From NCBI GenBank assembly GCA_945919165.1, contig CAMEIZ010000067.1, positions 1 through 9,338 of the forward strand: 9,338 nt of DNA, read 5' to 3'. Position numbers and translations under genes: made by a program. Shown here piece by piece: positions 1 to 6,449 of the stretch; the first letter of the stretch is position 1, and every line of letters starts with the position of its first letter. Source of the DNA: an uncultured Traorella sp. (lineage in GTDB: Bacteria > Bacillota_I > Bacilli_A > Erysipelotrichales > Erysipelotrichaceae). Under the pieces are notes generated by a model, which saw only the letters and a list, made by a program, of their open reading frames with translations, was not told the DNA's origin and did no database searches.

Positions 1-33
1 CAGCCATGCTGCCAATGTCAAAAGGAGATTGAC

Positions 34-1272
34 ATGAGTTTACCGTTAAAACTAAGAAAATATGCATCTTTGATTGCCAAAAACGGTGTAAATGTTCAAA
101 ATGGACAAAATGTTGTGATTCGTGCCAGTGTAGATAATGCTGAATTTGTGCATATACTGGTGGAAGAATGCTACTTGGCAAAAGCCAAAAAGGTTCAGGT
201 AGACTGGATTGATCAACATTTAACTAAACTTCATTATACCTATCAAAGTGAAGAAACACTCTGTGAGGTCAAAGATTATTATGTAGAAGAACAAAAAGAT
301 ATCTATGAAAATCTCAGTGCCATGATTTCCATCACTTCACCGATTCCGGGAATTATGAGCGGTGTTGATACCAGGAAAATAGCTTTGCGTAATAAGGCAT
401 ATTCTCAGGCATTAGAGCCTTATCATAAGTATACTGCTGCCAATTTGACCCAATGGTGTGTGGCAGCTGCCAGCAATCCTGTTTGGGCTAAAAAAGTCTT
501 TCCGCAATTAGATGCAGACAAGGCGAATGAAAAGCTGTGGGATGCCATTCTAACATCTTGTCATGTTGATGACGACAATGATCCAAATAAAGCCTGGGAG
601 ATTCATAATCAGGAATTTGCCAGCCGCATTGACATACTTAATCACTGTAACTTTGATAAGCTTCACTTTGTCAGCGAACTTGGAACTGATTTATATGTCG
701 GTTTAGTGAAGAACCATATCTGGGCAGGCGGTTATGAACTGACACAGAAAAGTAATATTATCTTCAATCCAAATATGCCAACAGAAGAAATCTTTACAAT
801 GCCGGATCGTCTTTCGGTGAATGGAAAAGTAGTGGCATCAAAGCCATTAGACTATGGAGGAAATCTGATTGAAAACTTCTGGTTTGAATTTAAAGACGGC
901 AAGGTTGTCGATTATGGTGCCGAAAAGAATCAGGATTCTTTAAAAGAGCTGATCGAATTTGACAAAGGAAGTGCTTATTTGGGAGAAGTAGCTTTAGTAC
1001 CGTATCATTCTCCGATTTCAGAAATGAACCTTTTGTTTTATAATACATTGTTTGATGAAAATGCCAGCTGTCATCTAGCTTTAGGTGCCTGCTATCCAAC
1101 CAATGTGAAAAACGGAGAAAATATGAGTAAAGAAGAATTATTAGAAGCTGGAGGAAATGACTCCATGGAACATGTTGATTTTATGTTTGGAACTAAAAAT
1201 ATGCATGTTAAGGGAATCGATAAGGATGGAAAGGAAAAGGATGTATTTGTAAATGGGGACTTTGTGATTTAA
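34..1272 (+). CDS. M29-family metallo-aminopeptidase (AmpS/PepS/AmpT type)
   Basis: A cytoplasmic two-metal aminopeptidase that removes N-terminal residues from peptides. The 412-aa length is normal for the family. The N-terminus has the typical AmpS/PepS opening (LPLKLRKYASLIAKNGVNVQ). All six metal ligands known from Thermus AmpT can be placed with a constant offset of two: E252 in PTEEIF, E318 in YLGEVALVP, H347 in NASCHLALG, Y354, and H380 and D382 in MEHVDFMFG, so the enzyme should be active. The start is set by AAAGGAG at 21-27, six bases before the ATG. Two other frames close at 30-32 and 35-37, so an upstream gene may end right at this start, giving a probable operon. A lipoprotein gene follows after 17 bases. 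Family assignment is firm; the exact substrate preference cannot be read from sequence. Confidence 0.96.
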   Translation: MSLPLKLRKYASLIAKNGVNVQNGQNVVIRASVDNAEFVHILVEECYLAKAKKVQVDWIDQHLTKLHYTYQSEETLCEVKDYYVEEQKDIYENLSAMISITSPIPGIMSGVDTRKIALRNKAYSQALEPYHKYTAANLTQWCVAAASNPVWAKKVFPQLDADKANEKLWDAILTSCHVDDDNDPNKAWEIHNQEFASRIDILNHCNFDKLHFVSELGTDLYVGLVKNHIWAGGYELTQKSNIIFNPNMPTEEIFTMPDRLSVNGKVVASKPLDYGGNLIENFWFEFKDGKVVDYGAEKNQDSLKELIEFDKGSAYLGEVALVPYHSPISEMNLLFYNTLFDENASCHLALGACYPTNVKNGENMSKEELLEAGGNDSMEHVDFMFGTKNMHVKGIDKDGKEKDVFVNGDFVI

Positions 1273-1289
1273 TCACAGAAAGGAGAACC

Positions 1290-1664
1290 ATGAAAAAACT
1301 GCTTATCGCATTCAGTGTCTTTTTACTTTTAAGTGGATGTGCTTCTAAAAAAGAACAACCCATTGATTTTGTCGACGTCACAAATCAAGAGAACAATTTT
1401 TATCCTTATTTAAAAAAAGACGGTGTTTATCAGTTTGTTCGAAAAGATAAAACGTATATCGTCTTTTATGGCAGTGAATCCAAATATGAAGATATCAAAT
1501 TTGATGTCAAGGATGAAATATTGACAATTTCTTTTAAATCCTTATATGCGACATCAGGATTCTATCAGGTATTTGAGATTACAAATCGTGATGCTTTTCA
1601 TACCATATCGCTGTTAGATGGAAACGCGGAAGCACTATTTGAATCTGTGATTCTGGAAGGATAA
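1290..1664 (+). CDS. Small lipoprotein of unknown function
   Basis: I do not recognise a family. The 124-aa product has a clear lipoprotein signal: two lysines, a hydrophobic stretch (about residues 4-14) and the lipobox LSGC with the acylated cysteine at C17. The mature part of about 108 residues is polar, rich in Lys, Asp and aromatic residues, and looks like a small beta-rich domain (YQFVRKDKTYIVFYG, ILTISFKSLY). It is expected on the outer face of the membrane. The ribosome site AAAGGAG lies at 1279-1285, close to the ATG. It follows the M29 aminopeptidase by 17 bases with no terminator between them, so the two are probably cotranscribed. No functional link to peptide degradation can be shown. 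Confidence 0.85.
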   Translation: MKKLLIAFSVFLLLSGCASKKEQPIDFVDVTNQENNFYPYLKKDGVYQFVRKDKTYIVFYGSESKYEDIKFDVKDEILTISFKSLYATSGFYQVFEITNRDAFHTISLLDGNAEALFESVILEG

Positions 1665-1689
1665 ATTAGACAACATTAAAGCTTATGAT

Positions 1690-1733
1690 ATGATTATTCC
1701 CCATAAAAACTGTTTAAAAATGGGAAGAATTAT
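1690..1733. repeat. Imperfect inverted repeat between lipoprotein gene and thrS promoter
   Basis: A stem can be drawn between 1690-1704 and 1720-1733. CCCAT pairs with ATGGG next to the loop; one bulged C, an A/G mismatch and several A-T pairs follow. The loop is 15 bases. No T-run follows directly, so it is not a standard intrinsic terminator, although it sits where the upstream operon should end. It may be a weak or factor-assisted 3' end, or mean nothing. Confidence 0.3.
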
Positions 1734-1746
1734 CGAATGAAAAGAA

Positions 1747-1776
1747 TTGACTTTTTTTCAAGTTAGGTGTTAAATA
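1747..1776 (+). promoter_or_regulatory. Predicted SigA-type promoter of the thrS leader
   Basis: TTGACT (1747-1752) is a 5/6 match to the -35 consensus. With a 17-base spacer it faces TTAAAT (1770-1775), a 4/6 match to the -10; with 18 bases it faces TAAATA preceded by TG. Transcription would then start near 1782, where the base of T-box stem I begins. That position agreement is the main support. Confidence 0.6.
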
Positions 1777-1781
1777 GATAC

Positions 1782-1994
1782 ATAAGCGATGAATTGGACA
1801 TGAATACCTGTGATTCAATTTAGAGAGATGTCGGTTGGTGCAAGACATTTTGATAGCATGTGTTTACTCCCAAGGAGCTGTCTTATGAAAATAAGACCGT
1901 GAATCTTGCGTTAAAAGATAAGAGGTGTATGAAAATACATAAAATAAGGTGGTACCACGAAACGACTCTCGTCCTTTGGAGGAGTCGTTTTTTT
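1782..1994 (+). promoter_or_regulatory. T-box riboswitch, threonine-specific, upstream of thrS
   Basis: The leader reads the charging state of tRNA-Thr and lets transcription enter thrS when the tRNA is uncharged. The T-box core at 1946-1959 matches AGGGUGGNACCGCG at 12 of 14 positions. Stem I ends in a hairpin (1828-1832 with 1844-1848) carrying the conserved loop GGTTGGTGCAA (1833-1843) after AGAGAG (1822-1827). Pairing 1806-1812 with 1857-1863 above and TTGG (1794-1797) with CCAA (1870-1873) below leaves an internal loop whose 3' strand holds ACT (1866-1868), a threonine codon and the likely specifier. GAAA-capped hairpins follow at 1880-1897 and 1926-1939. In the antiterminator, 1946-1949 pairs with 1973-1976 and 1957-1959 with 1970-1972, around the TGGTACC bulge. 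The variable base U1953 predicts a discriminator A on the tRNA. The class is certain; the pairing details are drawn by hand. Confidence 0.93.
1960..1994 (+). terminator. T-box-controlled intrinsic terminator
   Basis: A nine-base stem, AAACGACTC (1960-1968) with GAGTCGTTT (1982-1990), plus an inner TCC/GGA pairing, is followed by a T-run through 1994. It shares bases 1970-1976 with the antiterminator, so the two folds exclude each other, as a T-box attenuator requires. Confidence 0.93.
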
Positions 1995-2007
1995 ATAGGA
2001 GGAAAGT

Positions 2008-3750
2008 ATGATCAATATTAAAGAAAATGAAAAACTGAATGTCTTGAATCATTCATGTGCTCACTTAATGGCACAGGCTATCAAACATCTTTATCCACAT
2101 GCAAAGTTTTGGGTAGGACCGGTTATCAGTGATGGTTTCTATTATGATATGGATTTGGGTGATGATGTAATTCGTGATGAGGATCTGCCTAAAATTGAAA
2201 AAGAAATGAAAAAAATTGCCAAAGATGGTAAGCGCATCGTCTGTGAACATCATTCTAAAGAAGAAGCGATGGAAATGTTTAAAGATGATGAATACAAGCT
2301 TGATTTAATTGAGGGCTTGGAAGATGGAAGCATTACCTGTTACCGTCAGGGAGATTTTGTGGATCTTTGCCGTGGACCTCATGTTGAAAGTGTAAAATTA
2401 CTGAAGAACTTTAAGCTTTTGAAACATTCAGGTGCTTACTATAAATCAGATGCCAATAATAAGATGCTGCAGCGTGTTTATGGTGTCTGCTTTGAAACAA
2501 GTGAACAGCTGGAAGAACATCTTCATCTTTTAGAAGAAGCTAAAAAACGTGATCATAAAAAGCTTGGTAAGGAATTAGAGCTGTTTATGATGAGTGAATA
2601 TGCACCGGGAGCTCCTTTCTTCTTACCAAACGGTATGATTTTAAGAAATGAGTTGGAACGCTTCTGGTATGATGAACACACTAAAGAAAACTATGTATTT
2701 GTAAAGACACCTATTATGATGTCCAAAGAATTATGGGAAGTCAGCGGACACTGGTATAACTACAAGGAAAACATGTATACATCAATGGTAGATGATCGTG
2801 AATTTGCCATTAAGCCAATGAACTGTCCAGGTGCTTTACTGGTATATAAAAACTCTTTGCATTCCTATAAGGATTTTCCTTTGAGAATGGGTGAATTGGG
2901 ACAGGTACATCGTCATGAAGCCAGTGGAGCTTTAAATGGTCTGTTTAGAGTTCGTACATTTACTCAGGATGATGCTCATATTTTTATGAGAATGGATCAG
3001 ATTGAAAGTGAAGTTGTTTCATTAATTCAGTTTATTGATCGCGTTTATGCGATTTTTGGCTTGACTTATGACATTGAACTCAGCACTCGCCCGCTTGAAA
3101 AATACATCGGTGATCTGGAAGTCTGGGAAAGAAGTGAAGCAGCTCTGGCAAAAGCCTGTGAAGCAGCTGGTAAAACATTTAAAATTAATCCAGGAGATGG
3201 TGCTTTCTATGGACCAAAGCTGGATTTCCATATTAAGGACTCTTTAGGAAGAGTTTGGCAGTGCGGTACCATTCAGTTGGATATGAATTTACCTGAACGA
3301 TTTGATTTAACTTATGTTGATGAACATGGAGAGAAGGTTCGTCCGGTTATGCTGCACCGTGTTATCTTTGGATCAGTTGAACGTTTCATTGGAATTCTAA
3401 TTGAACACTTTGGCGGTAAATTTCCAATGTGGCTGGCACCTGTTCAGGTTGAAGTTATTCCGGTTCATCATGAACTGCATTATGAATATGCTTCTAAAAT
3501 TCATCAGGCTTTATTGGATGCTAATATTCGAAGCAAATTAGATGCAAGAAATGAAAAACTAGGATATCGTATACGCGAAGCACAGATGAAAAAGATTCCG
3601 GTTCAGATTGTCTTGGGTGATGGAGAAGCTGAAAACAATACTGTAACAATCCGTCGTCAGGGAAGCAAAGAATCTGTAACCGTACCATTTGATGAATTCT
3701 TAAAAATGCTGAAAAAAGAAATTGAGGAGAAAACAAGATGCGATATTTAA
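2008..3750 (+). CDS. thrS: Threonyl-tRNA synthetase lacking the N-terminal TGS domain
   Basis: Cytoplasmic class II synthetase that charges tRNA-Thr and clears mischarged Ser-tRNA-Thr. The 580-aa product begins almost directly with the editing domain (LNHSCAHLMAQA); the roughly 60-residue TGS domain of typical bacterial enzymes (about 640 aa) is absent. The editing residues are present: H15, H19, C121 and H125 (VDLCRGPH). The catalytic core has motif 1 near 200-235, motif 2 (RMGELGQVHRHE) and motif 3 (PVMLHRVIFGSVERF). The zinc ligands C273, H324 and H450 keep the spacing of the E. coli enzyme. An anticodon-binding domain occupies about residue 475 to the end. The start is fixed by AGGAGG at 1997-2002, five bases upstream and just after the leader terminator, leaving no room for a TGS domain. 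It is controlled by the T-box leader and overlaps the next gene by 13 bases. Confidence 0.97.
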   Translation: MINIKENEKLNVLNHSCAHLMAQAIKHLYPHAKFWVGPVISDGFYYDMDLGDDVIRDEDLPKIEKEMKKIAKDGKRIVCEHHSKEEAMEMFKDDEYKLDLIEGLEDGSITCYRQGDFVDLCRGPHVESVKLLKNFKLLKHSGAYYKSDANNKMLQRVYGVCFETSEQLEEHLHLLEEAKKRDHKKLGKELELFMMSEYAPGAPFFLPNGMILRNELERFWYDEHTKENYVFVKTPIMMSKELWEVSGHWYNYKENMYTSMVDDREFAIKPMNCPGALLVYKNSLHSYKDFPLRMGELGQVHRHEASGALNGLFRVRTFTQDDAHIFMRMDQIESEVVSLIQFIDRVYAIFGLTYDIELSTRPLEKYIGDLEVWERSEAALAKACEAAGKTFKINPGDGAFYGPKLDFHIKDSLGRVWQCGTIQLDMNLPERFDLTYVDEHGEKVRPVMLHRVIFGSVERFIGILIEHFGGKFPMWLAPVQVEVIPVHHELHYEYASKIHQALLDANIRSKLDARNEKLGYRIREAQMKKIPVQIVLGDGEAENNTVTIRRQGSKESVTVPFDEFLKMLKKEIEEKTRCDI

Positions 3751-4652
3751 AAACCTTATTGTTAGCTGCTTTGGTTCTGGCAGGATGTTCATCTACAAAA
3801 GAAAATGAACCAATTCAAGTATTATCTCCAACCGGAGCTCCGGCTTTATCATTGTTAGATGTTGTATCAGAAGAGAGTGAAAACACATTTGATTTTGTAA
3901 CAGGCAGTGAAGTAGTGAGTGCTGAGCTTGTTAAAGAAGACAGTGAATATGATGTGATTTTGGCTCCGGTTAATTTGGGTGCTAAGATGATTCAGGCAGG
4001 AAAAAGCGAATATCGCTTAAAAGCTGTTATCACGTGGGGCAATTTGTATCTGGTAGGAACAAGTGAAAATGCTTTGACTGAAGAAGGAACATTTGCAAGC
4101 TTTGGTGAAGGTAGCGTTGTCGATTTTGTTTTGAGAAAGGCCATAGATATGGAAGGATTAGTACCTTCTGTTCAGATGTATTCCAGTGCGGTTGATGTTC
4201 AGGCTGCCCTCTTAAGCAAAAAGGCTAATTGCGGAATGCTGGCTGAGCCTGCACTGACTGCTACGATTAAAAAAGCCAAAGAACAAAACATTGAACTGCA
4301 TGTACTTTTGAATTTACAGAAAGCTTATCAGGAAAAGATGGAAACCGAAACAGAAGGCTTTCCTCAGGCGGCTATCTTTGTGAAAAAAGGCAGTGAAGAC
4401 AAAGTAGAGGATTTGTTAAAGAAGATTGAAACTTTTGTTAATGAAACAGCTCTTCAAAATCCTGATCAAATTGAAACTCTGGTGGATCAGATTGGTGCCG
4501 ATCGTTTAGGTGTACCAAGTGCTGCTCTTTCAAAAGCAACCTGGCAGAAACAGAATATTCATTATACCGATGCTGCTCAATGCAAGAATGATCTGAGTGT
4601 TTTGTTATCCTTAATGAATATTGAATTCAGTGATGAGATGTTATCAAAGTAA
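3738..4652 (+). CDS. ABC transporter substrate-binding lipoprotein, NMT1/SsuA-like
   Basis: A membrane-anchored solute receptor of 304 aa. The signal peptide ends in the lipobox LAGC with C17 as lipid-modified cysteine, followed by a Ser/Thr/Lys/Glu linker. The mature part resembles type 2 binding proteins of the NMT1/TauA/SsuA group: SPTGAPALSLL near residue 30, a middle segment (SEYDVILAPVNLGAKMIQAG) and GMLAEPALTATI near residue 170, like the AEP segment of these proteins. The ligand cannot be told from sequence. The ATG lies inside the end of thrS, with GAGGAG at 3724-3729 as ribosome site, so it is translationally coupled to thrS and under the same T-box leader. A terminator follows; the permease comes next but seems to be transcribed separately, and no ATPase gene is nearby. 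Confidence 0.85.
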   Translation: MRYLKTLLLAALVLAGCSSTKENEPIQVLSPTGAPALSLLDVVSEESENTFDFVTGSEVVSAELVKEDSEYDVILAPVNLGAKMIQAGKSEYRLKAVITWGNLYLVGTSENALTEEGTFASFGEGSVVDFVLRKAIDMEGLVPSVQMYSSAVDVQAALLSKKANCGMLAEPALTATIKKAKEQNIELHVLLNLQKAYQEKMETETEGFPQAAIFVKKGSEDKVEDLLKKIETFVNETALQNPDQIETLVDQIGADRLGVPSAALSKATWQKQNIHYTDAAQCKNDLSVLLSLMNIEFSDEMLSK

Positions 4653-4660
4653 ATTTTAGA

Positions 4661-4692
4661 AAAGAGTTAACGTAGGGTTAGCTCTTTTTTTT
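4661..4692 (+). terminator. Intrinsic terminator after thrS and binding-protein genes
   Basis: AGAGTTAAC (4663-4671) pairs with GTTAGCTCT (4677-4685) through nine pairs, one of them G-U, closing a five-base loop. A run of T follows to 4692, and flanking A and T bases extend the stem. It lies nine bases after the lipoprotein stop codon. Confidence 0.92.
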
Positions 4693-4716
4693 GTTTTATT
4701 TTTATCTTCTTTCAAG

Positions 4717-4722
4717 TATAAT
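4717..4722 (+). promoter_or_regulatory. Perfect -10 box placed for a leaderless permease transcript
   Basis: TATAAT ends six bases before the ATG at 4729, so transcription would start at or next to the A of the start codon. No good -35 is visible: TTTTAT (4694-4699) gives a 17-base spacer and TTGTTT (4691-4696) a 20-base one. No Shine-Dalgarno sequence lies before the ATG, which agrees with a leaderless message. Confidence 0.55.
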
Positions 4723-4728
4723 GAAATT

Positions 4729-5460
4729 ATGAAAAAAAGAAGTTGGATCACTGTTTTTGTTCTTGTCATGGTATGGATTGTTTTGGGGATGATGGTGGAT
4801 AATTCGATTAAGCTTCCCTCTTTTTTTGATGTGCTTGTTAGAATGAGGGAATTGGCTTTCAGCTATGAATTCTATGAGGCTTTTGGTTATACGCTTTTAA
4901 GAAGCTTAAGCGGTTTGTTTTTTGCGATGGTTTTGGCACTGATCATTGGAATTGCAGCCGGCATGAATTCGCACATTGAAGAGTATTTTGAACCGATTTA
5001 TACGATTCTTAAAAGTATTCCTAATATTTCCTATATTTTGATTGTGCTGATTTGGAGCAGCTCAGATTTTACCATGCGTGTGATCAGTTTTATGGTAATG
5101 TTTCCAATGGCCTATGCCAATGTTTTAAATGGAATGAAAAGCATTGATCAAGATTATCTGGATGTCATGAAGATTTATCCGGAAAAAAAGATTACAGAAA
5201 TATTTCGTGTCTATTTGCCGCTGATTTCCACTTATATTTTTGCTTCTTTGTCAAATGGAATCGGATTAACATTTAAAGTGGGAATTATGGCTGAAATCAT
5301 GGGATCTGTTTCACCGGGAGTAGGACGTCAATTTCAGCTTTGTCGGATTCATGTTGACATGATTTCTACTTTTGCGTGGACGATTTGGTTGATTTTGTTG
5401 CTGATGGGGTTGGAAGGACTGATTCATTTATTGAATCGATATTGGAATAAACAGGACTGA
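4729..5460 (+). CDS. ABC transporter permease, TauC/SsuC-like
   Basis: Inner-membrane subunit of an importer, 243 aa. Hydrophobic segments are visible at about residues 7-23, 60-79, 98-111, 117-133, 165-182 and 213-235, as expected for the TauC/SsuC/ThiX group. The ATPase-contact loop lies at about 143-164 (YLDVMKIYPEKK through VYLP), but its classic EAA-x3-G signature reads DVM-x3-P, so the Gly is Pro151. The FxxxLP end and the GLTFKVGIMAEIMG segment fit the family. It probably works with the lipoprotein encoded just upstream, yet a terminator separates them and the gene seems to have its own leaderless promoter. No ATPase gene follows, so that subunit would have to come from elsewhere. The start is uncertain because no ribosome site is visible, but MKKRSW before the first membrane segment is a normal beginning. 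Confidence 0.88.
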   Translation: MKKRSWITVFVLVMVWIVLGMMVDNSIKLPSFFDVLVRMRELAFSYEFYEAFGYTLLRSLSGLFFAMVLALIIGIAAGMNSHIEEYFEPIYTILKSIPNISYILIVLIWSSSDFTMRVISFMVMFPMAYANVLNGMKSIDQDYLDVMKIYPEKKITEIFRVYLPLISTYIFASLSNGIGLTFKVGIMAEIMGSVSPGVGRQFQLCRIHVDMISTFAWTIWLILLLMGLEGLIHLLNRYWNKQD

Positions 5461-5471
5461 TTCATTGTAAT

Positions 5472-5511
5472 GAGAATGATCTTGAAAAGAATTGATCATC
5501 TCTTTTTTTTT
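5472..5511 (+). terminator. Intrinsic terminator after the permease gene
   Basis: GAG and ATGATC (5472-5481, with one bulged A at 5475) pair with GATCATCTC (5494-5502) around a 12-base loop. T bases run from 5503 to 5511. It begins 12 bases after the permease stop and separates that gene from the hydrogenase-type operon. Confidence 0.88.
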
Positions 5512-5563
5512 AGCCAGATACGAAAAAATGATTTCGGATTTTTATAAAAATGATATGAAAGTG

Positions 5564-5592
5564 TTTTCATTGTTTTGGAAAAATGTTAAAAT
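5564..5592 (+). promoter_or_regulatory. Predicted extended -10 promoter of the hydrogenase-accessory operon
   Basis: TAAAAT (5587-5592) is a 5/6 match to the -10 and is preceded by TGT (5584-5586), the extended -10 element. TTTTCA (5564-5569) is a 4/6 match to the -35 with an exact 17-base spacer. Transcription would start near 5599, a few bases before the ribosome site at 5602. I see no convincing palindromic operator, such as a full Rex site, across it. Confidence 0.6.
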
Positions 5593-5601
5593 ACAGAAAA
5601 A

Positions 5602-5607
5602 GAGAGG
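5602..5607 (+). promoter_or_regulatory. Ribosome binding site deciding the NuoE-like start
   Basis: GAGAGG lies seven bases before the ATG at 5615 and ten before an in-frame ATG at 5618. It favours 5615 and argues against longer readings of the frame that run back into the terminator. Confidence 0.7.
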
Positions 5608-5614
5608 TATTGAA

Positions 5615-6100
5615 ATGATGGATAAATTGAATGCCGAAACAAAAAAGAAAATTGATGAGATTGTTGCTCGTCATACCGGAAAACCGGGACCGGTAAAACT
5701 GATGCTGCATGATGTGCAGAATGAATGTGGCTATATTCCTTTTGAAGCTATGGTGAAGATTGCAGATGCCTGTCAGGTCAGTGTAGCCAATGTTTATGGG
5801 GTGGTGACTTTCTATGCTCAGTTTACTACTCAGCCAAAGGGTAAACATGTCATCAATGTGTGCATGGGAACAGCTTGTTATGTAAAAGGTGCTCAGAAAC
5901 TTTTAGAAACCATATGTGAAGCAACTCATTGTAAGGTGAATGAAACAAGTCCTGATGGTTTGTTTTCAATTGATGCGACACGCTGTTTAGGTGCCTGTGG
6001 CTTAGCTCCGGTAGCGATTGTGGACGGTAAAGTTCATGGAAATATGACCAATCCGGATGATATGAAACAGCTTATTTCTGCTATTATTGCGAGTGAGTAG
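5615..6100 (+). CDS. NuoE/HndA-like [2Fe-2S] thioredoxin-fold subunit
   Basis: The 161-aa product matches the 24-kDa subunit of complex I and of NADH/NADP-linked [FeFe] hydrogenases (HndA), which passes electrons from the flavin subunit. The N-terminal helical part carries VKLMLHDVQNECGYIPFEAM and the family motif VYGVVTFYAQF. The C-terminal thioredoxin-like domain has the four [2Fe-2S] cysteines C83, C88, C124 and C128, in the pattern C-x4-C-x35-C-x3-C. It is the first gene of the operon behind an extended -10 promoter. Its usual partner NuoF is not the next gene, so it may act with a NuoF/HydA pair beyond the window edge or serve in redox signalling. The stop is one base before the next ATG. 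Confidence 0.93.
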   Translation: MMDKLNAETKKKIDEIVARHTGKPGPVKLMLHDVQNECGYIPFEAMVKIADACQVSVANVYGVVTFYAQFTTQPKGKHVINVCMGTACYVKGAQKLLETICEATHCKVNETSPDGLFSIDATRCLGACGLAPVAIVDGKVHGNMTNPDDMKQLISAIIASE

Positions 6101-6101
6101 T

Positions 6102-6449
6102 ATGAAAATACAAGAGATTGCATCAAGTGTCAAAGGAACAATACTTGTTTGTCAGGATGAAAATGCTGATGTTGAGGTGGCGTTTGCTTCTGATCTGATG
6201 AGTGATGCGTTGGCACTGATTCAAAAAAATCATGAAAAAACAATTCTGATTACAGGACTTTGCAATTCTCAAAGCATTCGTACAGCTGTGATGCTGGATA
6301 TTAAAACTATTTTGATCGTAAGAAACAAACAATTTAATGAGGAAGAAATCAGACTGGCTAATGAAAGTGGGCTGAATGTTATCTGTACAGCACTGACGAT
6401 GTTTGAAGCCTGTGGAAAATTATACAGTCTGGGACTAAAAAATGTTTGA
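6102..6449 (+). CDS. DRTGG-like domain protein, hydrogenase-cluster type (first copy)
   Basis: A 115-aa soluble protein that aligns by eye with the DRTGG protein encoded at 8017. Shared segments are ASDLMSDAL with VGDLLSWVM, SIRTAVMLDIKTILIV with NIVAVCALKDLSALVI, and TALTMFEACGKLYSLG with TDLSAYEVAKKAAELG. DRTGG domains occur in some pyrophosphatases and phosphotransacetylases, where they are thought to be regulatory or ligand-binding; the role here is unknown. It differs from its paralogue in the middle: GLCNSQS stands where the other has VQTHLN. I chose ATG 6102 because it follows the previous stop (TAG at 6098-6100) by one base, giving translational reinitiation; the upstream alternatives (TTG 6087, GTG 6093) overlap that gene and have no better ribosome site. 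Confidence 0.75.
   Translation: MKIQEIASSVKGTILVCQDENADVEVAFASDLMSDALALIQKNHEKTILITGLCNSQSIRTAVMLDIKTILIVRNKQFNEEEIRLANESGLNVICTALTMFEACGKLYSLGLKNV

Noticed and set aside
1..33. End of an upstream coding sequence
   Set aside because: Two frames stop at 30-32 and 35-37, consistent with an upstream gene, but 30 bases are too few to choose a frame or name a product.
1803..1817. ACC in a small GAAT/ATTC hairpin as the T-box specifier
   Set aside because: It lies on the 5' side of stem I, while specifiers sit on the 3' strand after the terminal loop, where ACT at 1866-1868 fits.
5564..5600. Rex-type redox operator over the operon promoter
   Set aside because: Only a half-site-like GTTAAA is present; no matching inverted half was found at proper spacing.
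5492..5614. N-terminal extension of the NuoE-like protein from a TTG at 5492
   Set aside because: It starts inside the intrinsic terminator stem and would run through the predicted promoter; the ribosome site at 5602-5607 and family length support ATG 5615.
6087..6101. TTG or GTG starts for the first DRTGG-like protein
   Set aside because: They overlap the end of the NuoE-like gene without a convincing ribosome site; ATG 6102 sits one base after the stop.
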